A DNA stretch of 57,896 nucleotides from an uncultured Desulfuromonadales bacterium. Its GTDB lineage: Bacteria > Desulfobacterota > Desulfuromonadia > Geobacterales > CAIOGM01. The position numbers and the translations under genes are program-made. Numbering within the stretch: position 1 is the first letter of the stretch; the number at the start of each line of letters is the position of its first letter. The DNA lies in NCBI GenBank assembly GCA_903929485.1, contig CAIYUY010000230.1, forward strand, positions 1 to 57,896. The letters are read 5' to 3'. The notes beneath the pieces are model-generated. The model searched no databases. It was not told where the DNA came from and worked only from the letters and a program-made list of their open reading frames with translations. Shown in pieces: positions 36,182 through 44,866 of this stretch.

Positions 36182-37351
36182 ATGAAAAACATTACTCCCC
36201 TGTTGCTGTTCCTGTTATGCGGTTGTGTAATCCAACCGTACCGAAATTTCCCGACCCCACGGGAGTATCCGGCTTACGAAGCCCCCCCGCAATCCATGGG
36301 GGGGGGGTATTTCGATCCACCCATGGGGCAACCGGCTCCCATAGCCATAGGGTGGGCGCCGCCACCGCTGTTGGTGGAACAGCCACCCCCTCCCCCCTAC
36401 CCGGGGCTGATCTGGACCGGAGGTTACTGGAGCTGGGACGGAACCTGGCTTTGGGTTCATGGTCGCTGGATGGCCCCCCCGAGACCAGGCTACCGCTATG
36501 TCCAACCCTATTATGAACATCGTGGCGACATGGTTGTCTTCATCAACGCCCACTGGTCATCGCCCCAGGTCGCTTTCATTCCCCCTTCACCCATGGTTCA
36601 TATCCCCGTGGCGCAACCGGCGCGGGGGACTGTTCGTGGCCCGCTCCCTCTTGGTCCGCAGGGGATATTCGTCCCCCCGCCACCCGGTTCACGGCAAGGG
36701 ATTATCATCCCCGCACCCATGGGCACCCCCCCCGCTGTTGTTACCGGCGCGCCGCCGGTGGTGGAGGTGGGGATGCGGGTCGATCGCCACGGGAGCAATG
36801 ACAGAAACCTGACCATCGTCGCCCCGGCGGGGGTCACGACGACCGGCCGACCGTTGCAGACGGTGGTGCCTGCCCAGGCGCACCTTGCCGCGGGTCTCCC
36901 CCCCCTGGTCAGGGCCCCTCTCCCCGCGTCGCACGGAGACAAGCCAAGCTCCGCCATTCCACCAACTCCCCGGCAAGCGCCTCCGCGGTCGCCTTATGTC
37001 GCTCATCCAGAAGGTGGCAAACCGGAGGTGATTCTCCCGCCGGCAAGACGCCCGGGGATACCACCCGTCACCTTCGGCTCACCCGGGGAGAAGGAAAAGG
37101 CGACAACTGCTCCGTGGCAGACACCCAAAAGCATAAAACCCGAGATAACGGAAGGGAGGCGCCCTGAAAGAGATTCCAGGCCGGCGCATCCCGCCCCTCT
37201 CCCTGCACAACAACCTGCCTCTCCCGGAAGTGACGGGGCGAAAACCAGGGATCACTCCACTCCCGATGTCAAATTAGCACCCAAGGGTGACAGGGAGATT
37301 CCCCATCAAGGGGGTGAAAAGCCGAAGCATCCACCCGCGGTTGATATGTGA
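36182..37351 (+). CDS. Proline-rich YXWGXW-like lipoprotein
   Basis: The 389-residue protein starts with a lipoprotein signal (LLLFLLCGC lipobox, Cys at about residue 15). Residues ~75-125 have the Trp/Tyr-rich section GGYWSWDGTWLWVHGRWMAP, as in YXWGXW-repeat proteins. The remaining ~260 residues are very rich in Pro, Gly, Arg and Thr with low complexity and no predicted fold. It may be a cell-surface spacer or polymer-binding protein. Function unknown. It stands 55 bp after galE. Confidence 0.65.
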   Translation: MKNITPLLLFLLCGCVIQPYRNFPTPREYPAYEAPPQSMGGGYFDPPMGQPAPIAIGWAPPPLLVEQPPPPPYPGLIWTGGYWSWDGTWLWVHGRWMAPPRPGYRYVQPYYEHRGDMVVFINAHWSSPQVAFIPPSPMVHIPVAQPARGTVRGPLPLGPQGIFVPPPPGSRQGIIIPAPMGTPPAVVTGAPPVVEVGMRVDRHGSNDRNLTIVAPAGVTTTGRPLQTVVPAQAHLAAGLPPLVRAPLPASHGDKPSSAIPPTPRQAPPRSPYVAHPEGGKPEVILPPARRPGIPPVTFGSPGEKEKATTAPWQTPKSIKPEITEGRRPERDSRPAHPAPLPAQQPASPGSDGAKTRDHSTPDVKLAPKGDREIPHQGGEKPKHPPAVDM

Positions 37352-37369
37352 TCTGTTGAGCGTTTCATC

Positions 37370-38146
37370 TTACTCCCAGAGATACGCCGCCATGGAAAGG
37401 GCGCCGTACGTATAGGCGTCATGAATTCGGCGACCGGTCCCTCCGGCGCCAAGGGGAACAAACAACGGTAGAAAATGTTCCGGCGTGGGATGGTTGCGCA
37501 GCGCATCCGGAGCACGCTCCGCGTACTCCAGCAACTCATCCTGACGGCCATTGACCACCGCATCCGTAAGCCACCGGGTAAATGCCTGAGCATAGGGCAA
37601 GGGGGGCGAGTTCAGCTCTCTACCGAAAAAATCACGGATATTGTGGGTTGTTGAGCCGCTGGCCAGGATCAGCACCTCTTCCTCCAGTAGCGGTTGCAGC
37701 GCCCTCCCCAGAGCCAGATGATGTTTTGCGCCTCGGTGTGGTTGAACCGAGAGCTGAATGACCGGAATAGCGGCATCGGGATACATGAGCATGAGCGGCG
37801 CCCAGGCGCCATGATCAAAACCACGGGATATATCCCCGTCTCCGGCAATACCCTGGGCGCGGAGCAGGGAAAGCACCCGCTTTGCCAGGAGCGGATCACC
37901 GGGGGCCGGATACTTCAGTCCATACAGTTCGTCCGGGAACCCACCGAAGTCATGCATCGTCGATGGTTGGGGATGCATGGTCACTGTCGGTTCCTGTGTG
38001 GTCCAGTGGGCTGAAACAGAGACAATTCCCTTGGGAGTGCCGATCTCTTTTCCCAACCGGAGTAAAAAATCGCGGGTCGGGCACTCCTCAATAATCATGG
38101 ATGGGGCGCCGTGAGAGACAAACAGCGCCGGAAATACGGTGGTCAT
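37370..38146 (-). CDS. DODA-type extradiol dioxygenase (LigB family)
   Basis: The 258-residue protein is of the YgiD type, non-heme-metal enzymes that open catechol rings such as 4,5-DOPA. Metal/active-site His positions are in FVSHGAPSM, VSAHWTTQEPT, FDHGAWAPL and GSTTHNIRDF. Length matches the family. CAT at 38144-38146 is chosen because GAGGA precedes it. It converges on the lipoprotein gene (18 bp gap). In an anaerobe-type genome a dioxygenase is a little unexpected; the true substrate is unknown. Confidence 0.85.
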   Translation of the reverse strand: MTTVFPALFVSHGAPSMIIEECPTRDFLLRLGKEIGTPKGIVSVSAHWTTQEPTVTMHPQPSTMHDFGGFPDELYGLKYPAPGDPLLAKRVLSLLRAQGIAGDGDISRGFDHGAWAPLMLMYPDAAIPVIQLSVQPHRGAKHHLALGRALQPLLEEEVLILASGSTTHNIRDFFGRELNSPPLPYAQAFTRWLTDAVVNGRQDELLEYAERAPDALRNHPTPEHFLPLFVPLGAGGTGRRIHDAYTYGALSMAAYLWE

Positions 38147-38351
38147 GGTTATTCCTCGTTTATGGGTGAACTGTCTTTGTTTAAGAGACAACGGTTGTTT
38201 TACTTCAGAAGAGCGATTTCAGTAATGCGCTCCTCAGAATACGCCCATTCTCCCGCCGTTTGTCAAGGATTGAATGCCGGTTGCCCTTCGTGGTGAAAGA
38301 TGGTATTGATTGTTTTGACTGTTTCCACGCTCATCCGGTAAGGAGGTTTTC

Positions 38352-38933
38352 ATGTCCAAGGCGCTTCATCAGCTTGAAGAGCGGTTCACCTATGGTGATT
38401 ATCGCATCTGGCCCGATGCCGAGAGGTGGGAGCTGATCGAAGGTGTGGCTTACGACATGTCGCCGGCGCCGTCGCGATCTCACCAAGGACTCATTACAGA
38501 ATTTATTTTACAATTCGGCGTCCACCTGCAAGATAAACCGTGCCGTATTTACGCAGCCCCCTTCGATGTCCGTCTGCCGGATGGTAATGAGAACGATGAC
38601 GACATCTCTACCGTGGTTCAACCTGACCTTGTAGTGGTCTGTGACCGGAAGAAATTGGACGAGAAAGGGTGCAAAGGGGCTCCTGACCTGGTGATTGAAA
38701 TCCTCTCGCCATCCACCGCGTCCAAGGACTTGCACGAAAAGTTCAGACTCTACGAGCGCGCGGGGGTCAGGGAATATTGGATCGTCCATCCTCAGGATCG
38801 GACAGTCATGGTGTTCAGGCAGGAAGGAGAACTGTTCGGCCGGCCTGACATGTTCGATGAAGAAGGTAGAATTGAGGTTCCCCTACTGGGGGAACTGATT
38901 ATCGATCTGAAACGGATCTTTTCGCGCTTGTGA
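38352..38933 (+). CDS. Uma2-family nuclease-fold protein
   Basis: A 193-residue Uma2 (DUF820) protein with a PD-(D/E)XK-type fold: WPDAERWELIEGVAYDMSPA, then VVQPDLVVVCDRKKL, then GAPDLVIEILSPSTASKDL, and YERAGVREYWIVHP. The Asp, Glu and Lys/Arg of the nuclease site seem present. The family is very abundant in some genomes, and its biological role is unclear. AAGGAGG precedes ATG 38352. It seems to be a lone gene between unrelated units. Confidence 0.85.
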   Translation: MSKALHQLEERFTYGDYRIWPDAERWELIEGVAYDMSPAPSRSHQGLITEFILQFGVHLQDKPCRIYAAPFDVRLPDGNENDDDISTVVQPDLVVVCDRKKLDEKGCKGAPDLVIEILSPSTASKDLHEKFRLYERAGVREYWIVHPQDRTVMVFRQEGELFGRPDMFDEEGRIEVPLLGELIIDLKRIFSRL

Positions 38934-39029
38934 TTTAATTGGCATACTCTAAAATTCACCTTCCGATGGGGAGCATTCAGTACATCCTCTCTTTCTCTTT
39001 CCTCTGATTTCTTGTTGTAAGGAGTTACC

Positions 39030-40208
39030 ATGTTTCGCTATCTCACGGCCGGAGAATCCCACGGGCCGCAACTCACCGCCATCATCGAAGGACTCCCCTC
39101 CGGAGTCCCCCTTTCCGAGGAGCAGATCAATCTCGACCTGGCCCGCCGGATGGAAGGGTACGGCCGGGGTGACCGGATGAAGATCGAGAAGGATACCGTC
39201 CGGATACTCTCCGGAGTCCGCTGGGGGGAGAGCCTTGGCTCGCCGCTGACGCTGGTCGTGCAGAATCGCGACTGGCCAAACTGGGAAGAAAAAATGTCGG
39301 TTCGTCCCGAATTTCGGGACGACTCCATCGCGGTGACGCGACCCAGGCCCGGCCATGCCGACCTGTCCGGCGCAATGAAGTACCACCATCGGGATGTGCG
39401 CAATATCCTGGAGCGCTCCAGCGCCAGGGAGACGGCGGCGCGGGTGGCGGTGGGAGGGGTCGCCAAGGCGTTTCTGGCGGAGTTCGGAATAGAGGTGGCC
39501 GGCGTCGTGGGGGCTATAGGCTGGATCGAGTCGCGACGGGAAAATCTCCCTTTTGCCGAACTGCGGCGACGGGCTGCCGCCTCCGAGCTCTCCACTTGGG
39601 ATCCGGAAGCCGAGTTGGAGATGAAGCGGGCCATCGACGCTGCCCAGTCAGCCGGAGACACGCTGGGGGGGATTATCGAGGTCCATGTTTCCAATGTTCC
39701 CCCCGGTCTCGGGAGCTATGCCCAGTGGGACCGAAAACTGGACGGGCGCCTGGCGTGGGCGCTCATGAGTATTCAGGCCATCAAGGGGGTGGAATGCGGC
39801 ATCGGATTCGATGCGTCACGGCGCCCCGGTTCAAAGGTTCATGATGAAATCTTTTTTGATCATGAAAGAGCATCCGACGCTTTCAGCGGCTTCTACCGCC
39901 GGAGCAACAACGCCGGCGGTCTTGAGGGGGGGATGTCCAACGGTGAGGAGATCATCATTAGGGCGGCCATGAAGCCGATTCCGACTCTGTATACTCCGCT
40001 CAGGTCGGTGGATCTGGCAACGAAGGAGCCCTTCGAGGCGGCGGTGGAGCGTTCCGATACCTGTGCGGTCCCGGCGGCTGCGGTGGTGGCGGAAGCAGTG
40101 GTAGCCATCGAGATCACCTCCGCCTTTCTTGAAAAATTCGGAGGGGATTCCCTTGCTGAAATCCGGAGAAATTACGATGGCTATCGTGCCTGGCTGAAGG
40201 AGTTCTGA
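39030..40208 (+). CDS. aroC: Chorismate synthase
   Basis: The last shikimate-pathway enzyme, which makes chorismate from EPSP using reduced FMN. The 392-residue protein starts [21 protein letters not shown] and has [21 protein letters not shown] and [15 protein letters not shown]. These are the conserved His/Arg active-site segments; a later family marker is GCG-type [16 protein letters not shown]. It heads a long co-directional run of aromatic, fatty-acid and menaquinone genes. The stop is followed by aroK after 1 bp. Confidence 0.95.
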   Translation: MFRYLTAGESHGPQLTAIIEGLPSGVPLSEEQINLDLARRMEGYGRGDRMKIEKDTVRILSGVRWGESLGSPLTLVVQNRDWPNWEEKMSVRPEFRDDSIAVTRPRPGHADLSGAMKYHHRDVRNILERSSARETAARVAVGGVAKAFLAEFGIEVAGVVGAIGWIESRRENLPFAELRRRAAASELSTWDPEAELEMKRAIDAAQSAGDTLGGIIEVHVSNVPPGLGSYAQWDRKLDGRLAWALMSIQAIKGVECGIGFDASRRPGSKVHDEIFFDHERASDAFSGFYRRSNNAGGLEGGMSNGEEIIIRAAMKPIPTLYTPLRSVDLATKEPFEAAVERSDTCAVPAAAVVAEAVVAIEITSAFLEKFGGDSLAEIRRNYDGYRAWLKEF

Positions 40209-40209
40209 C

Positions 40210-40737
40210 GTGGGCAGCGTTATTCTCACCGGCTTCATGGGGACCGGTAAAAGTAGCGTGGGAAGATTACTGGCCCGGCTTACCGGGTGGGAGTTTTTGG
40301 ATGTTGACGCGCAGGTGGTGAAAAGCGCCGGACGCTCCATCAACGATCTTTTCGCCCAAGAGGGGGAGACATTTTTTCGGGCTCTGGAAACCGCCGAACT
40401 CCTTAACCTGGTTGGCCGCAGCGACCGTCTCATCATCGCCACGGGGGGGGGCGCCGTCCTTGACCCTGGAAACCGGATACTCTTTAAAAAGTTGGGTCTG
40501 GTCGTCAACTTGACTGCTTCACCTGATCTCATCCGATTCCGGTTGCGTCATAGCGATGACCGGCCGCTGTTGAACGACGGAGCGGCTCGGGAGAAGATTG
40601 GGCTAATGCTTCGGGATCGGGAACCATGCTACGCCGATGCCGATATTCGCATTGACACCGCCGGGAAAAAGATAGAAGATGTCGCCGCTGAAATCATGGC
40701 TTTTTTAAAAACCCGAGGTTCAATGTGGAACGATTAA
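40210..40737 (+). CDS. aroK: Shikimate kinase
   Basis: It phosphorylates shikimate at the 3-OH. The 175-residue P-loop kinase has GFMGTGKS (8-15), the shikimate-binding Asp/Arg region (FLDVDAQVVKSAGRSIND), GGGAVLDPGNR, and the lid RLRHSDDRPLL. Start GTG 40210 immediately follows the aroC stop, and the gene overlaps the next start by 13 bp. The compact spacing suggests one transcript. Confidence 0.94.
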   Translation: MGSVILTGFMGTGKSSVGRLLARLTGWEFLDVDAQVVKSAGRSINDLFAQEGETFFRALETAELLNLVGRSDRLIIATGGGAVLDPGNRILFKKLGLVVNLTASPDLIRFRLRHSDDRPLLNDGAAREKIGLMLRDREPCYADADIRIDTAGKKIEDVAAEIMAFLKTRGSMWND

Positions 40738-41822
40738 CGGTCTCTTTGGCTGACAGAAGTTACGACATCATCATCGGCGCCGGCTGTCTGACGGGTACCG
40801 GTCGACTCTGCCGGGAGGCCGGTCTCGGAGGTAAAGTGGCGGTGGTGACCAATCCCACCGTGGGAGCCCTTTACTACGAGCCGGTTTTCGTATCGCTCTC
40901 CGCCGCGGGGTATGATGTCCTGAAGGTCGAACTTCCCGACGGTGAAGAGTACAAGACTCCTGCATCAATTGCCGTCATTTACACGGAACTGATCCGGCAC
41001 GGCTTCGACCGGGGCTGTTTTCTCCTGGCACTGGGGGGCGGGGTCATCGGTGACATGACCGGTTTCGCCGCAGCCACTTTTCTTCGCGGTATCCCCTTTG
41101 TCCAGCTTCCCACGACCCTCCTGGCCCAGGTTGACAGCAGTGTGGGAGGCAAGACCGGCGTCAACCACGAATTGGGAAAGAATCTCATCGGCGCCTTTCA
41201 TCAACCACGCCTCGTCATCAGCGATGTGGAGACCCTGACGACCCTGCAGCCACGCGACTTCGTCTCGGGCATCGCCGAGGTGGTTAAATACGGCGTGATT
41301 CTCGATCCCCTCTTTTTTTCCTACTTGTGCGAACAGCGGGAGAACCTTCTCAAGGGGGTGCCTGACGTGGTGATCCACGTCATCCGCCGCTCATGTGAAC
41401 TCAAAGCCCAGGTAGTCTCCCAGGATGAGCATGAGTCCGGGGTGCGTGCCGTATTGAATTACGGACACACCCTGGGTCATGCCGTGGAGACCCTGGCAGG
41501 CTACCATCAATACCGTCACGGTGAAGCCGTGGCCATCGGCATGGTACAAGCGGCCGTTATTTCTCAAGCGTACGGCTACGCCGACCATGGGGAGACCGTT
41601 CGGATTGTTAATCTGATCCGCTCCCTGGGACTTCCCACGGATCTTCCCCCCTTCACGGTTGAGGAGTATGCAGCGGTGCTCCTCAGGGACAAAAAAGTTC
41701 GGGAAAAGGGGCTTACCTTTGTCTGCAACAAAGGCATTGGCGGCTTTGTCTTTGCGCGGGTATCGGATGTTTCCTCCCTTCTGACCGGCTCCGGTCATGG
41801 TGGCTCAAATGGCGGAGGTTGA
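40725..41822 (+). CDS. aroB: 3-dehydroquinate synthase
   Basis: It closes DAHP into 3-dehydroquinate with NAD and a divalent metal. The 365-residue protein has the family marks: LPDGEEYKT, ALGGGVIGDMTGFAAAT, RGIPFVQLPTTLLAQVDSSV-type nucleotide site, GKTGVNHELGKNLIGAF, and the metal-binding Glu and His in IAEVVKYGV, YGHTLGHAVE and HGEAVAIG. GTG 40725 overlaps aroK. aroK-aroB is a very common pair. Confidence 0.94.
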   Translation: MERLTVSLADRSYDIIIGAGCLTGTGRLCREAGLGGKVAVVTNPTVGALYYEPVFVSLSAAGYDVLKVELPDGEEYKTPASIAVIYTELIRHGFDRGCFLLALGGGVIGDMTGFAAATFLRGIPFVQLPTTLLAQVDSSVGGKTGVNHELGKNLIGAFHQPRLVISDVETLTTLQPRDFVSGIAEVVKYGVILDPLFFSYLCEQRENLLKGVPDVVIHVIRRSCELKAQVVSQDEHESGVRAVLNYGHTLGHAVETLAGYHQYRHGEAVAIGMVQAAVISQAYGYADHGETVRIVNLIRSLGLPTDLPPFTVEEYAAVLLRDKKVREKGLTFVCNKGIGGFVFARVSDVSSLLTGSGHGGSNGGG

Positions 41823-41826
41823 CGAC

Positions 41827-42318
41827 ATGGAACGAAATGGTCCCCCCCTGTTGCCCCGAGAGCTTACCCGCACCTGGAGTGAAGATGAGGATGACCTGGA
41901 AGAAGCGGAGGTCGTTGACGACGAGTTGCTGTTCGCCGATGAGCAGGAGCCGGAAGTGTCGGGCTCGGCTGCCGGGTCGGCGCCGCTTTCATCCCGTCCC
42001 CCTCTTTCCACCGTTACCCTGGCCGAGATTTATCTTGCCCAGGGATTTCACGACCAGGCATTAAGGATTTACGAGGATCTGTTCCTTGACGACCCCGACA
42101 ACGGAGATCTGCTCCGGCGGATCACCGAAATCGAGGCGCTCCGGAGCGAGCCGTTTTTCCCCCTGGCCGCCCCTGAATCCGCCGTTTCGGAGAACCGTGA
42201 GAGCCCGGCGCCACCCCTTTTACCGGCGGAAATTGCCCGGAAGAGCCATGGGGAACGGGTCGTCGCGGAACTTGAACAGTGGCTGGAATCTATCAGGAGG
42301 AGAACTGCATGTCATTGA
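41827..42318 (+). CDS. Acidic TPR-containing protein in the shikimate operon
   Basis: The 163-residue protein has an acidic first half (SEDEDDLEEAEVVDDELL) and a single clear TPR-like motif around residues 65-100 (TLAEIYLAQGFHDQALRIYE, then DDPDN). A Pro/Glu-rich linker and a C-terminal amphipathic helix follow. The start at 41827, 4 bp after the aroB stop, has GCGGAGG in place; ATG 41797 would overlap aroB. It overlaps the roadblock gene. TPR and roadblock proteins often act together as adaptors, but no enzyme role in the pathway is known to me. Confidence 0.65.
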   Translation: MERNGPPLLPRELTRTWSEDEDDLEEAEVVDDELLFADEQEPEVSGSAAGSAPLSSRPPLSTVTLAEIYLAQGFHDQALRIYEDLFLDDPDNGDLLRRITEIEALRSEPFFPLAAPESAVSENRESPAPPLLPAEIARKSHGERVVAELEQWLESIRRRTACH

Positions 42319-42674
42319 ATGAGCTGCTTCGTGACCTGGTGAACGGCTGCGGCGCTCTTGGCGCCCTGGTGATGACCTCCGACGGGTTTCCCCTTGACGA
42401 GTTTCGCCGTGACTCCCTGTTTGATCCGGAGGGATGCTCCCGGCAATTTTCCGGTATTCTCAGGGAAACGCTCCGTCTGACTCCTTGTCCGGGAAACGGC
42501 GGGGTGAAAGAGCTGTCGTTGCTGACGGAAGAGTTCCGTTTCGTCATCAGGATCATGGCCGATGATGTGGCTCTCCTGCTGGTGCTGCCAAGCGACGGCG
42601 AGTACGGCAAGGCTCGCTATCTTCTCGCGCGAGATCTGCGGAAGTTCTCGGAGGGAGTGAACAGTGAAGAGTGA
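42309..42674 (+). CDS. Roadblock/LC7-domain protein in the shikimate operon
   Basis: The 121-residue protein resembles a roadblock/LC7 domain: an N-terminal helix ([15 protein letters not shown]), a strand pair ([17 protein letters not shown]), a long middle helix and strands with [16 protein letters not shown]. In bacteria such domains bind and regulate small Ras-like GTPases such as MglA. No GTPase is in this window. AGGAGGAG precedes ATG 42309, which lies inside the preceding gene. Its last residues (VNSEE) are encoded by heptamer repeat DNA that also contains the next start codon. Confidence 0.7.
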   Translation: MSLNELLRDLVNGCGALGALVMTSDGFPLDEFRRDSLFDPEGCSRQFSGILRETLRLTPCPGNGGVKELSLLTEEFRFVIRIMADDVALLLVLPSDGEYGKARYLLARDLRKFSEGVNSEE

Positions 42675-42677
42675 AGG
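42657..42677 (+). repeat. Three phased heptamers at the roadblock/aroQ overlap
   Basis: GTGAACA, GTGAAGA and GTGAAGG lie in register. They encode the roadblock C-terminus in one frame and the aroQ start (GTG 42664) and first residues in another. The class is the same as at 11738 and 44758. Confidence 0.55.
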
Positions 42678-43152
42678 ATCTCCTCCCCCCCAGCTCCTCG
42701 TCCTCCATGGGCCCAATCTTAATCTGCTGGGCTTGCGTGAACCGGGGATCTATGGCTCCCAGACCCTGGACTTTATCAACCGTTCTCTTCATGAATTGGC
42801 CGGAGAGCTTGGCTGCATCCTCACCATTATTCAATCCAACCATGAAGGGGTGATGGTAGACGCCATCCACGCCGCGTTGGGAGCCGCCAAGGGTATCCTC
42901 ATCAACCCGGCGGCGTATACCCACACCAGCGTGGCCATCCGTGATGCCCTGGCGGCGGTAGCTCTCCCCACGGTGGAGGTTCATCTCTCCAATATCCATC
43001 GTCGGGAAGAGTTCAGGCAGAGGAGTTACATTGCTCCGGTAGCGGTGGGTCAGATCAGCGGCTTCGGAGCCGACGGTTACCTCCTCGGGTTGCGGGCTCT
43101 TTTTACTATCGCTATAAAAAGATTGTCAGAGGAGCCCGGTTGTGGTACCTAA
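42664..43152 (+). CDS. aroQ: 3-dehydroquinate dehydratase, type II
   Basis: It dehydrates 3-dehydroquinate to 3-dehydroshikimate. The 162-residue protein has [12 protein letters not shown] with the catalytic Tyr soon after (GIYG, about Y30), [16 protein letters not shown], and [15 protein letters not shown] carrying the active-site His/Arg, as in type II enzymes. GTG 42664 follows GGAGGGA and overlaps the roadblock stop. A start from repeat DNA makes its first ~8 residues dispensable-looking. It overlaps the next gene by 11 bp. Confidence 0.93.
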   Translation: MKSEGSPPPQLLVLHGPNLNLLGLREPGIYGSQTLDFINRSLHELAGELGCILTIIQSNHEGVMVDAIHAALGAAKGILINPAAYTHTSVAIRDALAAVALPTVEVHLSNIHRREEFRQRSYIAPVAVGQISGFGADGYLLGLRALFTIAIKRLSEEPGCGT

Positions 43153-44209
43153 CAGAATTGCTGCCGCACGACAGTATCTGGAGCGGATGAACCTTGATGC
43201 GCTTCTGATTACATCTATGCATAATATAAGGTATTTATCGGGTTTTACCGGGAGCGACGGAGTCGTGGTCGTCAGCCGCAACTCCCTTTGGTTTCTCACC
43301 GATTCCCGGTACCGCACTCAGGCGGGGGAAGAGGTCAACGGTTTTACCTTGGGTGAATATCAGCGGAAGCTGGAAGAGTCCGCGGCTCTTCTCACCGGAC
43401 AGGGATTCCTGTCGGTGGGGTTCGAGGCATCTTCCCTCACCGTGGCGCAGCATACGCAGCTGGCCGAGCTCTTCACCTCGGGAATCCTGGCGGCGCTTCC
43501 CGGAGATTTCAGCGCCATCAGATCGGTGAAGGAACAGGAAGAGTTGACAGCTCTGGAGGGGATCGCGGCGCTGGCCTCGCAGGCTTTTCTGGATCTGATA
43601 CCCCGGATCAAGCCCGGCGCCACGGAACGGCAGTTGGCGCTCAGTCTGGAGTGGTTACTGCGCGAAGCGGGGGCCGATGCTACTTCTTTCTCCTTCATCG
43701 TCGCATCGGGACCGCGGGGTGGACTCCCCCATGCCGTTCCCACGGAGCGGGCTATCCGCTGGGGAGAGCTGGTGACCTTTGATTTCGGCGGTATGCTCAA
43801 CGGTTATTGCTCCGATGAAACGGTCACCGTCGCCGTGGGGTCCGCCGATGAGCGGCAGAAAGAGATTTACCGGATCGTCAAGGAGGCCCATGACCTGGCT
43901 TTGGAGCAGGTCAGGCCGGGTGTCACCTGTCGCCAGGTGGATAAGGCTGCCCGTGATCATATCACCGCCGGGGGTTTCGGAGAGTTTTTCGGCCATGGCA
44001 CCGGTCACGGTGTCGGTCTGGAAATTCACGAGAAACCGACCCTCTCCTGTCGAAGCGAGGAGATATTGGAAGAAGGGATGGTCATTACGGTGGAACCGGG
44101 GATCTATCTTCCTCGATGGGGAGGGGTCAGGATCGAAGATACGGTCTCTGTAACCAGGGACGGGTTCCGGCTGCTGACTAAGGTCCCCAAGGAATTGATG
44201 ATACTTTGA
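43142..44209 (+). CDS. Xaa-Pro aminopeptidase (M24 family)
   Basis: A 355-residue metallopeptidase that removes N-terminal residues before proline. The creatinase-like N-domain starts [20 protein letters not shown]. The M24 catalytic domain has the five metal ligands in [43 protein letters not shown] and [11 protein letters not shown] 43142 overlaps aroQ. The pepP/pepQ type is often followed by efp before accB; no efp is present here (91 bp gap to accB). Confidence 0.9.
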   Translation: MVPNRIAAARQYLERMNLDALLITSMHNIRYLSGFTGSDGVVVVSRNSLWFLTDSRYRTQAGEEVNGFTLGEYQRKLEESAALLTGQGFLSVGFEASSLTVAQHTQLAELFTSGILAALPGDFSAIRSVKEQEELTALEGIAALASQAFLDLIPRIKPGATERQLALSLEWLLREAGADATSFSFIVASGPRGGLPHAVPTERAIRWGELVTFDFGGMLNGYCSDETVTVAVGSADERQKEIYRIVKEAHDLALEQVRPGVTCRQVDKAARDHITAGGFGEFFGHGTGHGVGLEIHEKPTLSCRSEEILEEGMVITVEPGIYLPRWGGVRIEDTVSVTRDGFRLLTKVPKELMIL

Positions 44210-44299
44210 ACAACGATACCGGATGTCATGGATTTAAAATAAAATGAAGCGACTCTGAACAGAATGCGGGAGCGAAAACTCACCGTAAAGGAGATGTAC

Positions 44300-44752
44300 A
44301 TGGATATCAAGGATCTGAAGCTGATCGTCAAGATGATCACCGAAACCGACATCACGGAGTTTGAGCTGGAAAACGGCGAGGATAAAATCCGCCTCCGGCG
44401 TGGAACCGCAGTTTCGCAACAACTTTATGCTCCTCAGCCGGTTACGCAGATGGCTGCTCCTCTGGTGGTTGCGGTTCAGGCCGACGCCGCGCCGGTTGCA
44501 GCGGGAGAAGAGGGAACCGCCGTCACCTCTCCCATTGTGGGCACATTCTATCGCTCTCCGGCCCCTGAAGCCGCCCCCTACGCGGAAGTCGGGCAGGTGG
44601 TGGAGAAGGGGGAGGTTCTCTGTATTGTGGAGGCAATGAAGCTCATGAACGAGATAGAGGCTGAATTCCGCTGCAAGATCATAAAGATCTGCAAGGAGAA
44701 TGCTCAACCCGTGGAATTTGGCGATCCCCTGTTTATTGTGGAGACGTTATAA
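44300..44752 (+). CDS. accB: Biotin carboxyl carrier protein of acetyl-CoA carboxylase
   Basis: A 150-residue carrier with the biotinylation site EAMKLMNE (Lys114). The family's Ala/Pro-rich linker region spans ~40-75, and VTSPIVGTFYRSPAPEAAPY opens the biotinyl domain. It carries carboxyl groups from AccC to the carboxyltransferase (accA/accD not in the window) for malonyl-CoA. AAAGGAG precedes ATG 44300. The gap to accC is almost all heptamer repeat. Confidence 0.94.
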   Translation: MDIKDLKLIVKMITETDITEFELENGEDKIRLRRGTAVSQQLYAPQPVTQMAAPLVVAVQADAAPVAAGEEGTAVTSPIVGTFYRSPAPEAAPYAEVGQVVEKGEVLCIVEAMKLMNEIEAEFRCKIIKICKENAQPVEFGDPLFIVETL

Positions 44753-44757
44753 ATAAG

Positions 44758-44851
44758 GTGAAAGGTGAAGGGTGAAGGGTGAAAAGACGAACCATGAACC
44801 TAAAACCTGGAACCTTGAGCCTGGAACCTCGAAACTAGAACCTAGAACCTG
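44758..44851 (+). repeat. Heptamer tract (13 units) between accB and accC
   Basis: Four units of GTGAARR (44758-44785), a 3-bp break, then nine units of the GAACCNN class (44789-44851). It begins 6 bp after the accB stop and ends 15 bp before accC. Same order of classes as at 11738, so the two tracts look homologous in design. Confidence 0.75.
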
Positions 44852-44866
44852 CTTTTAGGAGCTTCA

